36,847 bases of DNA from DATKKK01 sp035542975 (GCA_035542975.1 DATKKK010000082.1:1-36847), one strand, 5' to 3'. Shown: positions 1 to 8,748, numbered from the stretch's first letter. Notes: generated from the sequence alone by a model not told the origin. Numbers and translations are program-made.

Positions 1-342
1 TAATGTTTTCCTGTAGAATTCCTGTCTGAACCTAAATTCAAGATTTTGGAATGCGGATGCAACTCTAGCAATAAATGCTTCATAAAAGAAAAACAGTACA
101 ACAAAAGACAACCCTACAATCGCACCATATACTTGCCAAAGTGTTAGATAATAATCTGAAGATAATTCTAAATCTATAGAAAAATATGAAAATAAAATGC
201 AATCAACAGGGAAAATGAAAAACAAAATCAGTATCAGAAGAATTGGAATAATACTCCGTTTAGTTGTTAGAAAACCTTGAATCCTAAAAAAAGTACGCTT
301 AATAAATTCACGAAATCTCTGAAACCGCCCTAGCTTCAGCAT
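1..342 (-). CDS. Membrane protein, C-terminus beyond window (partial)
   Basis: An open frame on the minus strand runs off the left edge with no stop: 114 codons from the ATG at 342. The protein starts with a basic, amphipathic stretch (MLKLGRFQRFREFIKRTFFR), then a hydrophobic segment at about residues 30-50 (IPILLILILFFIFPVD), a short polar loop, and a second hydrophobic segment at about 66-90 (YGAIVGLSFVVLFFFYEAF). This makes it an integral membrane protein with at least two helices. The frame stays open upstream of 342, with GTG codons at 357, 363 and 390, so the start is uncertain. I do not recognise the family, and the missing C-terminus prevents a better call. Confidence 0.6.
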   Translation of the reverse strand, partial: MLKLGRFQRFREFIKRTFFRIQGFLTTKRSIIPILLILILFFIFPVDCILFSYFSIDLELSSDYYLTLWQVYGAIVGLSFVVLFFFYEAFIARVASAFQNLEFRFRQEFYRKTL

Positions 343-652
343 CCTTCTCTTTTGCACATTCACGTAATAAGAGAGATTTTTTGATCTCACAGTTGAATCC
401 GCATCCGCTCTGTAGTTATATTGTTGCAAATACCTGATATATTTGAATTTTATGGAAAAGCTGTAAAAACGGTTGAATCGTCAATCATGGTTGGACAGGG
501 TTAATTTGAGAACCAAAAGTTACAAATCGTGTAGCGCATGTTTGACCTTAAGGCATAAATTCTTCAACCATCATTCTCTCGAGGCAATAAGGATAAAGCC
601 TCATGGAGACGAAAGACTAGACACGTTATCTTGCGTATCGGAGCAGATTAAC
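343..652. other. Intergenic region between divergent genes, no gene seen
   Basis: About 310 nt separate the partial membrane protein from the acetyltransferase. An open frame from 473 runs into the acetyltransferase but has no ribosome binding site and its translation does not resemble a known N-terminus, so I treat it as leader. A 5-bp inverted repeat, GAGGC at 581-585 and GCCTC at 598-602, flanks an A-rich stretch and may be fortuitous. No RNA gene is visible. Confidence 0.4.
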
Positions 653-1078
653 ATGCAGTTTCAGATAATCACATACAGACCTGAATTCATGGATGAAGTG
701 GTTAGCCTGTGGAAGAAATGCAATCTAATAGTTCCACAAAATGACCCAGTCGTAGACATTCAAAAGAAAGTCGAGTTTCAGCCAGAACTCTTTTTCATAG
801 GCTTGCTGGATGGCAAAGTAGTTGGCTCTATTATGGTTGGATACGAGGGACACAGAGGCTGGATAAATTACCTAGCTGTCACCCCTGAATGCCAGAGACG
901 AGGCTACGGGAGACAACTCGTTCAAAGAAGCATTGATGAGCTGGAAAAAATGGGCTGCGTGAAAGTCAATCTGCAAATCAGAAACACGAACAAATCGGTG
1001 ATCGATTTTTACAAGAATCTTGGATTCAAAGACGACAACGTAACGAGCTTGGGCTTAAGACTGAAACCGAGAGAGTAG
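653..1078 (+). CDS. GNAT-family N-acetyltransferase, YpeA-like
   Basis: A 141-residue single-domain GNAT acetyltransferase, which would transfer acetyl from acetyl-CoA to an amine; the substrate is unknown. It resembles E. coli YpeA in length and throughout: an N-terminal segment with LWKKCNLIVPQNDP and DIQKK, then the core GSIMVGYEGHRGWINYLAV, the acetyl-CoA pyrophosphate loop QRRGYGRQL (about residues 82-90), and the C-terminal NKSVIDFYKNLGF plus SLGLRL. I chose the ATG at 653 because GGAG at 640-643 sits 9 nt upstream and the family starts here; the same frame is open from 473. The gene stands alone, divergent from the membrane protein and followed by about 300 nt of noncoding DNA. The acetyltransferase call is firm; the substrate is not known from the sequence. 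Confidence 0.85.
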   Translation: MQFQIITYRPEFMDEVVSLWKKCNLIVPQNDPVVDIQKKVEFQPELFFIGLLDGKVVGSIMVGYEGHRGWINYLAVTPECQRRGYGRQLVQRSIDELEKMGCVKVNLQIRNTNKSVIDFYKNLGFKDDNVTSLGLRLKPRE

Positions 1079-1201
1079 CTGTAGAGCGAAGCTTTCCAGA
1101 GCTTAATCATCAGAAGCACACAAAATTTTCTTTTGAAAGAAAAATGGACAAAAAAGTTTTAACCTTAAAAATCCAAATAAGTAATTGTGCTTTACTAGAA
1201 T

Positions 1202-1247
1202 CACAGCAACCAAACTAGAACATTCGCTTGGGTTAGCTGTGCTTTTT
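1202..1247 (+). terminator. Hairpin followed by a T-run (possible terminator)
   Basis: CACAGCAACC (1202-1211) can pair with GGTTAGCTGTG (1231-1241) with one bulged base, and a T5 run follows directly. It lies about 125 nt after the acetyltransferase stop, so it may end that transcript, or it may be a small structured element. The rest of 1079-1380 shows nothing recognisable. Confidence 0.35.
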
Positions 1248-1380
1248 AATTTTGCTTTCAGATGATGAGATGAGCAGGGGTTAGAACATCCGGCTGTGAT
1301 GATAGCAAAACAATCCTGATGAAAAATTACACCATCCCTTTTTTCTTAACCATTAGTCATGATCAAATTTTGTGCAGAAA

Positions 1381-1456
1381 TGGTGCGGGCGCCGGGATTT
1401 GAACCCGGGTCGTCAGCGTGGGAGGCTGATGTCCTACCAAACTAGACTACGCCCGC
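1381..1456 (-). tRNA. tRNA-Gly (anticodon CCC), CCA encoded
   Basis: The minus strand folds into a standard cloverleaf. The acceptor stem is GCGGGCG with CGCCCGC. The D-arm stem is GTCT/GGAC around TTGGT. The anticodon stem is TCAGC/GCTGA with loop CTCCCAC, giving anticodon CCC. The T-arm is CCGGG-TTCAAAT-CCCGG. The discriminator is A (complement of 1384), and the 3' CCA is genomically encoded (complement of 1381-1383). There is no intron. An AT-rich TTTATGTTA at about 1490-1500 on the minus strand, roughly 40 nt upstream, may be its TATA box. Confidence 0.95.
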
Positions 1457-1547
1457 CTATACCAAACTACGGTAGCATTTGAAACGTGAAACTAACATAA
1501 ACCTTGTGTCACAAAACGAGAAACAAAAAAAGAAAAAGGGAAGTGGG

Positions 1548-2873
1548 CTATTTGGATTTTGTCATGTGCACATCTTTGACCAGCACGTACGGACTTAACG
1601 ATGGCGGGTCAGCCTCACCCCACCAATGCACATGCTGGCGTTCCTTCGAAATCGCCGCAATGTTGCCAAGCATAGTCAAAACGTTGTCGCTTATCCGCAA
1701 ATCCTTCAACGACTGCGTTATCTCACCCTTCTCAACTAGGAATATGCCGTCTCTTGGTATGGTTGAAAAGTCACCCTTCGCATAATTCTGGAAACGCGTG
1801 TACCACGTGTTAGTCAAGTACAACCCCCTCTTAGTCTCCTTGAAAACCTCATCCTTGCTCATTTTGCCAGCGTCCAACTCCAAGCTCCAAGCGTTCGGTG
1901 CTACTAAGCCCGCGTTGCCCGTGGTTTCAGTCTTGAAAATCTTCGCCGTAGACGTGTTATGCAGAAAACCCTTAAGCACACCACGATCAATGAGAACGTT
2001 CTCCTTAGTCGGATAACCCTCGTCGTCAAAGACCCTGTTAGACACAGAATACGCAGCTGGATTGTCGCGCATCGTAACGATTTCAGGAGCCACCTTCTTG
2101 CCAAGCTTGTCCACGAAAACCGACATCTGAACCAATATCGAGTAAGCAGAGAACATCATAGCATAAACGCCGAGTGAAGAACCATAGATCAACGGGTCAA
2201 AGATCACGTCGTAAACGCCTTCGTCGCCAATCTTCGGGTTCTTAGCCAGCTTCGCAATCATTCCAGCCTTCGTTCCAGCCTTTGCAGGCTTGAAATCCTT
2301 CAGTGTAGAACTGCATTCGACACCGTGTCCTGAGGCTTCTCGCTGCGCAAACGCTCTAATAGAGAACTCCACAGCCGACCTGCTGTCTGCGCCTACGGCT
2401 CCTTCAGAAGACGCCAAGTAAATGTCCTCAAACTTCGTGAAGAGTATGCCGCCGCTGTCAATGTCGCTGCCTGCTTCTTTTTTCGCTGCCTCCACCGCTT
2501 CAAAAACGTATTCCGTCGGGTTCTCCAGCTCCGCAAGCTTCTTGTCCGCTTTGCTCGTTGCGTACTTGAACTTGCCCTTCGCAAACCCTCCAAACATCGG
2601 GTTCTCCTGCGAAACTTTCGCTAAGCCAAAAAGCTTCTTGACTGAGCCGTCAACGTCTTCAAAATTGTGTATCCTAGTGCCCACCACACGTTTCTGCCAA
2701 GCCAACGCCACATCCGTCACGTAATCATCCCAAGCAACCGTGATGTCCACCTGATTACCGCTGAAACGCACTTGTCGGTACTTGCCAAACGTTGTAGTTG
2801 CTAAGACTTCGTCAGCGCCTAAAGCCTTCGCCTTCTTCACAATCTCCTCTGTCTTCGCTAACACGTCGCTCAT
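1548..2873 (-). CDS. tldE: TldE/PmbA family subunit of the TldD/TldE protease
   Basis: A 441-residue protein of the U62 family, the usual size for TldE/PmbA. In bacteria TldD and TldE form a heterodimeric metalloprotease that degrades unfolded peptides and helps mature certain peptides; TldE is the subunit without the metal site. Consistent with that, no HExxxH motif is present here, while the family regions are: the N-terminal VRFSGNQVDITVAWDD, the mid-protein GDEGVYDVIFDPLIYGSSLG, the RDNPAAYSVSNRVFDDEG region and the C-terminal GDFSTIPRDGIFLVEKGEI. It is the second gene of the pair: its ATG overlaps the tldD stop by 4 nt, and GAGGAG lies about 10 nt upstream, so the two are translationally coupled. 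In this organism it probably works in cytoplasmic peptide turnover, which fits a peptide-using lifestyle (inference). Confidence 0.9.
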   Translation of the reverse strand: MSDVLAKTEEIVKKAKALGADEVLATTTFGKYRQVRFSGNQVDITVAWDDYVTDVALAWQKRVVGTRIHNFEDVDGSVKKLFGLAKVSQENPMFGGFAKGKFKYATSKADKKLAELENPTEYVFEAVEAAKKEAGSDIDSGGILFTKFEDIYLASSEGAVGADSRSAVEFSIRAFAQREASGHGVECSSTLKDFKPAKAGTKAGMIAKLAKNPKIGDEGVYDVIFDPLIYGSSLGVYAMMFSAYSILVQMSVFVDKLGKKVAPEIVTMRDNPAAYSVSNRVFDDEGYPTKENVLIDRGVLKGFLHNTSTAKIFKTETTGNAGLVAPNAWSLELDAGKMSKDEVFKETKRGLYLTNTWYTRFQNYAKGDFSTIPRDGIFLVEKGEITQSLKDLRISDNVLTMLGNIAAISKERQHVHWWGEADPPSLSPYVLVKDVHMTKSK

Positions 2874-4288
2874 TTAACATACACTCCTCTCAACCTGATA
2901 CATGGACCACCAGTAAACACCGGAATCCCCTGACCTGGGTCGCCCTTGCCGCATGTGGCAGCCTCAAACTCAACTTTCTTAGAAACTGCATCCACAGCCG
3001 TCCAGAACTTAGGCGTCGTAGTCTCAATCACAGGTCTAGCAATAGGATGCTTCAGCTCGCCGTTCTCAATCAAGTAAGCCTCTCTACCCACGTAACGCTG
3101 GTTGAAACGCTTGTCGTCAATGTTCCATTCCGTAAAGGATTTCATGAAAACTCCGTACTTAACGTCCTCGATGAGCTCCTCCTCAGTCAGGTTGCCTGGT
3201 AAAACAAACGTGTTTGCCATTCTGACAATTGCTTCTCTGTCATAGTTAACCGATCGCGAAGAGGCGTTACTCTTTGTATCTAGTTTTGCTGCGGACTCTC
3301 GGTTCTGCAAGAACTCGTTGATAACACCGTTCTTGTACAAGTGTCGACGCCTTGCCTTTAGCCCCTCGTCATCATACGCGTAGTAGCCGTAGCTGTGCTC
3401 CACTGTCGGGTCGTCAACCACCGTGACAACGTCGCTTCCGATCTTTGTGCCGATCCAGTATTGTCCGCCTTTGAATATGAAAGACCTTCCCGCCTGACTC
3501 ATCTCACGACCTAGAATTCGGTCAGCTTCCATCGGATGCCCGCAAGACTCGTGAGCGGCAATCCCGGTAACGTCGGGACCGCATACTAAATCCATGTTGC
3601 CAGGCTTCACTGCTTGTCCCTTGGTTATGACGTCTCTAAGGACTTTAGCGTCGTGAATTATTCTTTCTGTGGCTTTCCACTCGTCAAACGCTTCCCAGCC
3701 TCCGCTGTAGCCGAACTGTTTGTATGCCTGTTCCGTTTTCCCCTGTTCCGCGACGGTGATGAAGAAGAAACCAGCGATTTTTGGCACGAACGAGGAAATC
3801 TTCGAGCCTTCAGAGTTTACAAAGTATTTAGTTATCAAGTCTATCGTGCACTGCGACATTGTTGCGGGCATTTTCACTCCGCATGAAGCCAATGCCTTGT
3901 CTATATCCACGAACGTGGATATTTTTTCCTCAGGAGAAATGTTCTCCATCTTCTTTTTCTGTTCAACCGTCCACTTGGTTTCAACGCCTTTTTCCTTTGC
4001 AAAGACAATCTTGTCCTTTCGCCCAGCAGCTTTTGCATATTTGAACGCCAAATCTACCATTCTTTTTGCTTCTTCCTTAGACCACTTGTTAGTTGATGCA
4101 AAACCGATTCCGCCGTTGGCGAGGATGCGCACGCAGAAACCGTCGTCAACTGCTGATGTGAAAGCTTCTAGTATGCCGCTTCTGAGGATCAGCTGGTCTC
4201 GTTGTTGGCTTTGTGCTCTGACTTCTGCATATTCGACTTTCTTGTCTTCAGCGTACTTTAGTGCAAAATCAACAATATCTTCTTCCAT
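2870..4288 (-). CDS. tldD: TldD family zinc metalloprotease subunit
   Basis: A 472-residue U62 peptidase, the catalytic partner of the downstream TldE. The metal-binding HExxxH is visible as HESCGH at residues 246-251, followed by PMEADRILGR as in the family. The C-terminal signature GKGDPGQGIPVFTGGPC is also present. The protein is expected to be cytoplasmic and to cleave unfolded peptides inside the cavity of the TldD/TldE heterodimer. The gene is first in a two-gene operon and overlaps tldE by 4 nt. It is divergent from korA, with about 100 nt of AT-rich DNA between them holding an AAAAGG/CCTTTT inverted repeat. The start ATG at 4288 is the first in frame and gives the normal N-terminal helix (DFALKYAEDKKVEYAEVRAQ). 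All expected motifs are intact. Confidence 0.93.
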   Translation of the reverse strand: MEEDIVDFALKYAEDKKVEYAEVRAQSQQRDQLILRSGILEAFTSAVDDGFCVRILANGGIGFASTNKWSKEEAKRMVDLAFKYAKAAGRKDKIVFAKEKGVETKWTVEQKKKMENISPEEKISTFVDIDKALASCGVKMPATMSQCTIDLITKYFVNSEGSKISSFVPKIAGFFFITVAEQGKTEQAYKQFGYSGGWEAFDEWKATERIIHDAKVLRDVITKGQAVKPGNMDLVCGPDVTGIAAHESCGHPMEADRILGREMSQAGRSFIFKGGQYWIGTKIGSDVVTVVDDPTVEHSYGYYAYDDEGLKARRRHLYKNGVINEFLQNRESAAKLDTKSNASSRSVNYDREAIVRMANTFVLPGNLTEEELIEDVKYGVFMKSFTEWNIDDKRFNQRYVGREAYLIENGELKHPIARPVIETTTPKFWTAVDAVSKKVEFEAATCGKGDPGQGIPVFTGGPCIRLRGVYVK

Positions 4289-4327
4289 TTTTTTCCAACC
4301 TTTTCTAGAACAAACATTTGGGTCAAC

Positions 4328-4356
4328 AAAAGGATAAAACCTTTTAGGTTTAAAGT
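4328..4356. promoter_or_regulatory. Divergent tldD/korA control region with inverted repeat and TATA-like box
   Basis: AAAAGG (4328-4333) and CCTTTT (4340-4345) form a perfect 6-bp inverted repeat around ATAAAA. Just downstream, GGTTTAAAG (about 4347-4355) is a TATA-like box suited to start korABC transcription near 4380, giving a short leader with the GAGG site at 4383-4386. The repeat lies between the two divergent genes and could bind a regulator. Confidence 0.4.
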
Positions 4357-4395
4357 TTCAACGCTTAAGCTGAACACTAAAAGAGGATATTGAAA

Positions 4396-5538
4396 TTGAG
4401 TAAGAAAGAAGCGAACACTTATTTTTGGCAGGGAAACGAAGCATGCGCCCAAGCCGCAGTAACCGCTGGATGCCGCTTCTTCGCAGGCTACCCAATAACA
4501 CCAGCAAGCGAAATCGCCGAACTCCTCTCTGAAAAACTTCCAAAAACAGGCGGAATCGCCATCCAAATGGAAGACGAACTCGCCTCAATAGGCGCAGTAG
4601 TCGGCGCCAGCTGGGCAGGAGCAAAATCCATGACCGCAACCTCAGGCCCAGGCTTCAGCCTAATGCAAGAAACAATAGGCTACGCCTTCATGACTGAAAC
4701 ACCATGCGTAATAGTTGACGTTCAAAGACTCGGACCAAGCACGGGACAAGCAACCAAATGCGGACAAGGCGACGTGATGCAAGCCCGATGGGGCACACAC
4801 GGAGATTACACCGCTATAACGTTATCGCCTAACTCGGTGCAAGAACTCTTCGAGCTGACAATTAAGGCTTTTAACTTAGCCGAAAAATACCGCACCCCCG
4901 TCATCCTTCTCGCAGACGAGACTATTGCTCATATGAGAGAACGCGCAACCATACAACCAACAGAAAACATAGAAATAATCAACCGAAGAAAACCCAAACC
5001 AAACGAAAAAGCATTCTTCGGACTCGAAGAAATCCCACCCATGCCCTCCGTCGGCGAAGGCTACAACATCGCCGTAACAGGATCAACACACAACGAATAC
5101 GGAATACGCTACACCGCCGACCCAAAAGTACACAGACAACTCGTGGAAAGACTCAACAGCAAAATCCAAAACCACGCCGAAGAAATCGCAGAAACAGAAA
5201 CACACAACATCAACGACTGCCAAATAGGCATCGTCTCATTCGGCTGCACATCAAGAGCAATATACGAAGCCGTCGAAAACGCAAAAACAAAAGGCCTAGC
5301 CGTCGGATACGTGCGTTTGAAAACAATCTGGCCCTTCCCAGAAAAAACCGTGAAAGAACTGGCAGAAACCGCCGAAAAAATCATAGTGCCCGAAATGAAC
5401 CTAAGACAAATATTCTACGAAGTTCAGCGAATCGCAGACGGCTCAGCGGATGTACTCTCCTTAAACAAGATCGGCGGCGGCGAACTCATAACCCCCGAAG
5501 AGCTTACAGAAAAAATCATGGAGAGCGCCAAAAATTGA
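4396..5538 (+). CDS. korA: 2-oxoacid:ferredoxin oxidoreductase, alpha subunit (KorA-like)
   Basis: About 380 residues, the size of KorA of 2-oxoglutarate:ferredoxin oxidoreductase, which oxidises a 2-oxoacid to the acyl-CoA while reducing ferredoxin. The N-terminal signature GYPITPASE (about residue 32), the SGPGFSLMQETIGYA region, and the C-terminal transketolase-like domain with GCTSRAI and GYVRLKTIWPFPE are visible. I prefer the TTG at 4396 over the in-frame TTG at 4390 because GAGG at 4383-4386 is 9 nt from the former and only 3 nt from the latter. It is the first of three overlapping genes, korA-korB-korC. No separate delta (ferredoxin) subunit is adjacent. Substrate specificity cannot be read securely; 2-oxoglutarate is favoured by the subunit layout and by sucCD elsewhere in the window. 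Confidence 0.85.
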   Translation: MSKKEANTYFWQGNEACAQAAVTAGCRFFAGYPITPASEIAELLSEKLPKTGGIAIQMEDELASIGAVVGASWAGAKSMTATSGPGFSLMQETIGYAFMTETPCVIVDVQRLGPSTGQATKCGQGDVMQARWGTHGDYTAITLSPNSVQELFELTIKAFNLAEKYRTPVILLADETIAHMRERATIQPTENIEIINRRKPKPNEKAFFGLEEIPPMPSVGEGYNIAVTGSTHNEYGIRYTADPKVHRQLVERLNSKIQNHAEEIAETETHNINDCQIGIVSFGCTSRAIYEAVENAKTKGLAVGYVRLKTIWPFPEKTVKELAETAEKIIVPEMNLRQIFYEVQRIADGSADVLSLNKIGGGELITPEELTEKIMESAKN

Positions 5539-6374
5539 CTGAAACCTTCTCCATCAAAAAATACCTAAGAGACCTACCCCTGCCTTTCTGCCCAGGCTGC
5601 GGCGCAATGACCGTTATGAGCGAGTTTCTACGAGCTGTCCATGAGCTTGGGCATGAGGATTTGAGCAAGTTTGTTTTCTGCAGCGGAATCGGCTGCTCAG
5701 CATGGATACCCTCACCACATTTCATGGCAGACTCCGTTCATACACTGCACGGAAGAAGCATCCCAGCCGCCACTGGCATAAAACTCATCAAGCCAAACGT
5801 GAACGTCGTCATCTTCGGCGGAGACGGAGACATAGTAGGCATAGGCCTAAGCCACTTCATCCACGCAGCCAGAAGAAACCTAGACATCCTAGTCATAATG
5901 GTCAACAACATGATCTACGGAATGACAGGCGGACAAGTCGCGCCTACCACACCGTTCAAATCAAAAACCACCACAACACCCTACGGAAGCTTCGAACACC
6001 CGTTAGACGCGGCAAGACTAGCAGTAACGGCAGGAGCAAGCTACGTTGCACGCTGGACCACAGCCCAGCCGAATGAGCTTAGAGAATCCATTAAAAAAGC
6101 GCTCCAACTGCAAGGCTTCAGGTTCATTGAAGCCACAAGCCAATGCCCAACAGCCTTCGGCAGAAGAGCAGGGTTCAAAGACGCAGGCGAGATGCTAAGA
6201 TGGTTCAAAGCTAACACGATTCCGTTCGAAGAAGCAAAAAACATGACGGAAGAAGACTTGACTAGAAAAATTGTTGTAGGCGAGTTTACCCAAAGAAAAC
6301 GGTTGACACTCGTCGAAACCATGTACAGAATGATCGAGGAGGCAAAGACGAAAGTTGAAGAAGATGGAGATTAG
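5535..6374 (+). CDS. korB: 2-oxoacid:ferredoxin oxidoreductase, beta (TPP-binding) subunit (KorB-like)
   Basis: A 279-residue thiamine-pyrophosphate-binding subunit. The N-terminal CPGCG (C19, C22) begins the Fe-S ligand set with GIGCS at about 51-55. HTLHGRSIPAATGIK follows. The TPP/Mg motif starts at GDGD (96-99) and ends with the conserved VNNMIYGMTGGQ at about 123-134, followed by PTTPFK. The start is a TTG at 5535 that overlaps the korA stop (TTGA), so translation is coupled. The subunit binds TPP and carries the decarboxylation chemistry and the Fe-S cluster, passing electrons to ferredoxin in the cytoplasm. Length and motifs are those of KorB. An equally possible alternative is another 2-oxoacid specificity, such as a branched-chain oxoacid. 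Confidence 0.88.
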   Translation: MTETFSIKKYLRDLPLPFCPGCGAMTVMSEFLRAVHELGHEDLSKFVFCSGIGCSAWIPSPHFMADSVHTLHGRSIPAATGIKLIKPNVNVVIFGGDGDIVGIGLSHFIHAARRNLDILVIMVNNMIYGMTGGQVAPTTPFKSKTTTTPYGSFEHPLDAARLAVTAGASYVARWTTAQPNELRESIKKALQLQGFRFIEATSQCPTAFGRRAGFKDAGEMLRWFKANTIPFEEAKNMTEEDLTRKIVVGEFTQRKRLTLVETMYRMIEEAKTKVEEDGD

Positions 6375-6891
6375 AATAAGCGGACTCGGTGGACAAGGCG
6401 TAGTCTTGGCAGGGCAAATACTCGGCAGAGCAGCCGTTTACAGCGGAAAAAACGCAGTTCAAACACAGAGCTACGGGGCAGAAGCAAGAGGAAGCGCAGC
6501 CAAAAGCGAAGTAATAATCTCGGACGGCAAAATCGGCTTCCCAATGGTCAGAAAATGCGACGTGCTAATCGCCATGAACCAAGAAGCAGCGGAAAAAAAC
6601 ATCAGCGACCTGAAAGAAGACGGCAGACTAATAATCGACAACAGCGTAGCCAAGAACATTCCTGAAACCAGAGCAAAAACCTTCAAAATCCCAGCCACCC
6701 AAACAGCCGAAACAGAACTAGGCGAAAAACTCTACGCCAACATCCTTATGCTAGGCGCTTTCACAAAAATCACGAAAATCATAGACAAGGAATCGATGAT
6801 AAAAGCAATCGAAGACACGTTCCCCAAAAAAAAGCTTGAAAAAAACATCGCAGCGTTCAACAAGGGTACCCAATTAGCTGATGCTCTTTAA
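6364..6891 (+). CDS. korC: 2-oxoacid:ferredoxin oxidoreductase, gamma subunit (KorC-like)
   Basis: About 175 residues, a complete gamma subunit. The family's N-terminal RISGLGGQGVVLAGQILG and the QSYGAEARGSAAKSEVIIS block are both intact; the rest is the usual C-terminal domain (DVLIAMNQEAAEKN). The gamma subunit completes the KorABC complex and contributes to CoA binding and complex architecture. It overlaps the end of korB. The ATG at 6364 gives the canonical start MEIRISGLGG; a TTG at 6355, 12 nt after GGAGG (6338-6342), would add three residues and cannot be excluded. No ferredoxin-like delta gene follows; the operon ends here and the next gene is convergent. Confidence 0.88.
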   Translation: MEIRISGLGGQGVVLAGQILGRAAVYSGKNAVQTQSYGAEARGSAAKSEVIISDGKIGFPMVRKCDVLIAMNQEAAEKNISDLKEDGRLIIDNSVAKNIPETRAKTFKIPATQTAETELGEKLYANILMLGAFTKITKIIDKESMIKAIEDTFPKKKLEKNIAAFNKGTQLADAL

Positions 6892-6984
6892 AACAAAACT
6901 TCTGACGAACCCACTTCTACTGTACAAGCAAACGTGTTTTAACGTAGAAACGCAATAGCAGAACAGAAGCAAAGAAGACAACTG

Positions 6985-8688
6985 CTATTCTTCTTTTTTC
7001 CTGATCTTTCCATTCTTGCCAGCATGCGCCTGCTTCGACAAATACACAGTGATTACTATGAATAACGCAGCTGTGACCGCAAAGATGTACAGCAGGTTTT
7101 GCAGGTTCTGCGCTTGATTAGAATAATCTTTCAGATGATCCGCAAAAGACGAATTCAACGCTAGAAGATTCTGTTGCAGCAGACTGTAATTGCCTAAGAG
7201 CAGAGTGTAATCGTGAAGAAGCGCATAATGCGTAGCGTTCAACCCCTTCAACGTCTGATAAGAAGTGTCTAAAATAGTGAAGTTCTTCTGAAGTTGAGCA
7301 AAACTATCCAGGAGAGAGTTATAGTTGCCGAGAAGAATGGTGTAGGTCGTGTTTAACGCCTCAAAGTTTTCTTGAGCCTGACTCAGGTTGCCTAAAACAA
7401 GACCATAGTCGTAAAGAAGAGCATAATACGTGCTGTTCAATGCTAGAAAAGCCGATTGCAATTCGTTAAAACTGTCAAGCAATTCATAATACAGATGTAA
7501 CGCTTCAGAATAGATTATCGCGATAGTTTGGTTCCTATTTGGATAGGTGAAATACAGCCGACTAAAAGCTCCATTTGAAGCATTGAGCACTTTTGGAATG
7601 ATTTCCTCACTATCAATGAGCACGATATAAGGAGAAGGCATAAGACCCACAGGAATCGCTATTCTACAAAAACCACTAGTGTTTGTATTGTCTGACACCA
7701 TGAAACGTACTATTTTGTTTGCCGTCTCTGCTCCTAACTCGAGCCTGAAATAAGAGATTGAAGAATTGCTGATGATAAAAACTTCATAGGATGTGTTTTC
7801 AAAGATAGTGGAAAAATCAGAAAACAGTCCCATCAATGGATAACTGTCTTGGTTTTGTGTGTCGTTTGTGTTCGGATAGTAAGAAACATCTCCAATGCCA
7901 TCTTCATTCAGGTCATATCCACTGTAATCACTCCAGTAATTGCCTTCGCCACCAGAATCCCATGTATTTTTCAGATCAGCTTGCAGAATCACAGCATTGT
8001 GTGTATTGTCAAGATTGTTGTGGTAGATAGTGTTGTTGCTACTATTATCAATGATTATTCCTCCATCATAGTTGGAGAACATTGTGTTGCCAGAAATAAT
8101 GTTGTTGCTAGAAGATTGAAGTCGAATCCCAGCTTTGTTGAAAATCATCTTGTTGTTTGAAATCACATTGTTACTGGATGAAAAAGAGTAAATCGCGTTA
8201 TAATAGCTGAAATTGAAAATATTATTTGAGATTATGTTATTGCTGGAAAAGTAAAGACCAATCCCGTTGGTGCTTGTTATGATGTTTTGGGTTATGTTGT
8301 TGCCGTTTGAACGGTCTACGTCTATGGCGTTTTGAAGCACTCCACTATTTACTATAGTAAAATTACAAACCTCTACTTCACTCGCATTTACGAAAATCAC
8401 AGTACCGTTGTTGCTTCCATCAATAATTGTTGAATTTCGGTCCTTGCCAATCAACGAAACAGTTTTGTTTACCACAACATTCTCCATGTATCTTCCTTCA
8501 CGCACGGAAATAATGTCTCTTTCTTCTGCGTTGTTGATAGCTTCCTGAATGGTCGTATAGTTTCCACTTCCATCTTTAGCAACGATTATTGTTTTGGGAT
8601 TTGCTCTTACAATCAGTCTTCCATTTAACGCAGGAAACAGCAAAGATAAACATAAGATTAAGAGTGGGATTAAAGCCCTTCTTTTCAA
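6985..8688 (-). CDS. Secreted right-handed beta-helix (NosD-like) protein with coiled-coil stalk and C-terminal membrane anchor
   Basis: A 567-residue surface protein. Residues 1-29 form a signal peptide. Residues about 33-265 hold a pectin-lyase-like right-handed beta-helix: TIQEAINNAEERDIISVREG opens it, and repeated NNIISNN, NNVISNN and NNTIYHNNL turns follow, as in NosD/periplasmic copper-binding-like proteins. A separate beta domain lies at about 280-390. Residues about 395-525 are a helical stalk with a repeating LNxTYxxLLxDYxxLLGN pattern. A membrane helix (about 532-550) and a basic tail (GKNGKIRKKEE) end the protein. It probably stands on the cell surface, anchored at its C-terminus; its ligand is unknown. 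The start is a TTG with GGAG about 11 nt upstream; a TATA-like TTTATATG at about 8706-8716 suggests its own promoter. Confidence 0.8.
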   Translation of the reverse strand: MKRRALIPLLILCLSLLFPALNGRLIVRANPKTIIVAKDGSGNYTTIQEAINNAEERDIISVREGRYMENVVVNKTVSLIGKDRNSTIIDGSNNGTVIFVNASEVEVCNFTIVNSGVLQNAIDVDRSNGNNITQNIITSTNGIGLYFSSNNIISNNIFNFSYYNAIYSFSSSNNVISNNKMIFNKAGIRLQSSSNNIISGNTMFSNYDGGIIIDNSSNNTIYHNNLDNTHNAVILQADLKNTWDSGGEGNYWSDYSGYDLNEDGIGDVSYYPNTNDTQNQDSYPLMGLFSDFSTIFENTSYEVFIISNSSISYFRLELGAETANKIVRFMVSDNTNTSGFCRIAIPVGLMPSPYIVLIDSEEIIPKVLNASNGAFSRLYFTYPNRNQTIAIIYSEALHLYYELLDSFNELQSAFLALNSTYYALLYDYGLVLGNLSQAQENFEALNTTYTILLGNYNSLLDSFAQLQKNFTILDTSYQTLKGLNATHYALLHDYTLLLGNYSLLQQNLLALNSSFADHLKDYSNQAQNLQNLLYIFAVTAALFIVITVYLSKQAHAGKNGKIRKKEE

Positions 8689-8748
8689 TTCAATCGCAAC
8701 TCCATTTTTTATATGTAAATTTATTAAACATTAGGAGAAACATGTCAA

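Noticed and set aside
473..652. N-terminal extension of the GNAT protein by 60 residues
   Set aside because: No ribosome site at 473, no resemblance to GNAT N-termini, and a good GGAG site points to the ATG at 653.
3720..4337. 205-codon open frame opposite tldD
   Set aside because: It lies wholly antisense to a well-conserved tldD with catalytic motif, and its translation shows no domain.
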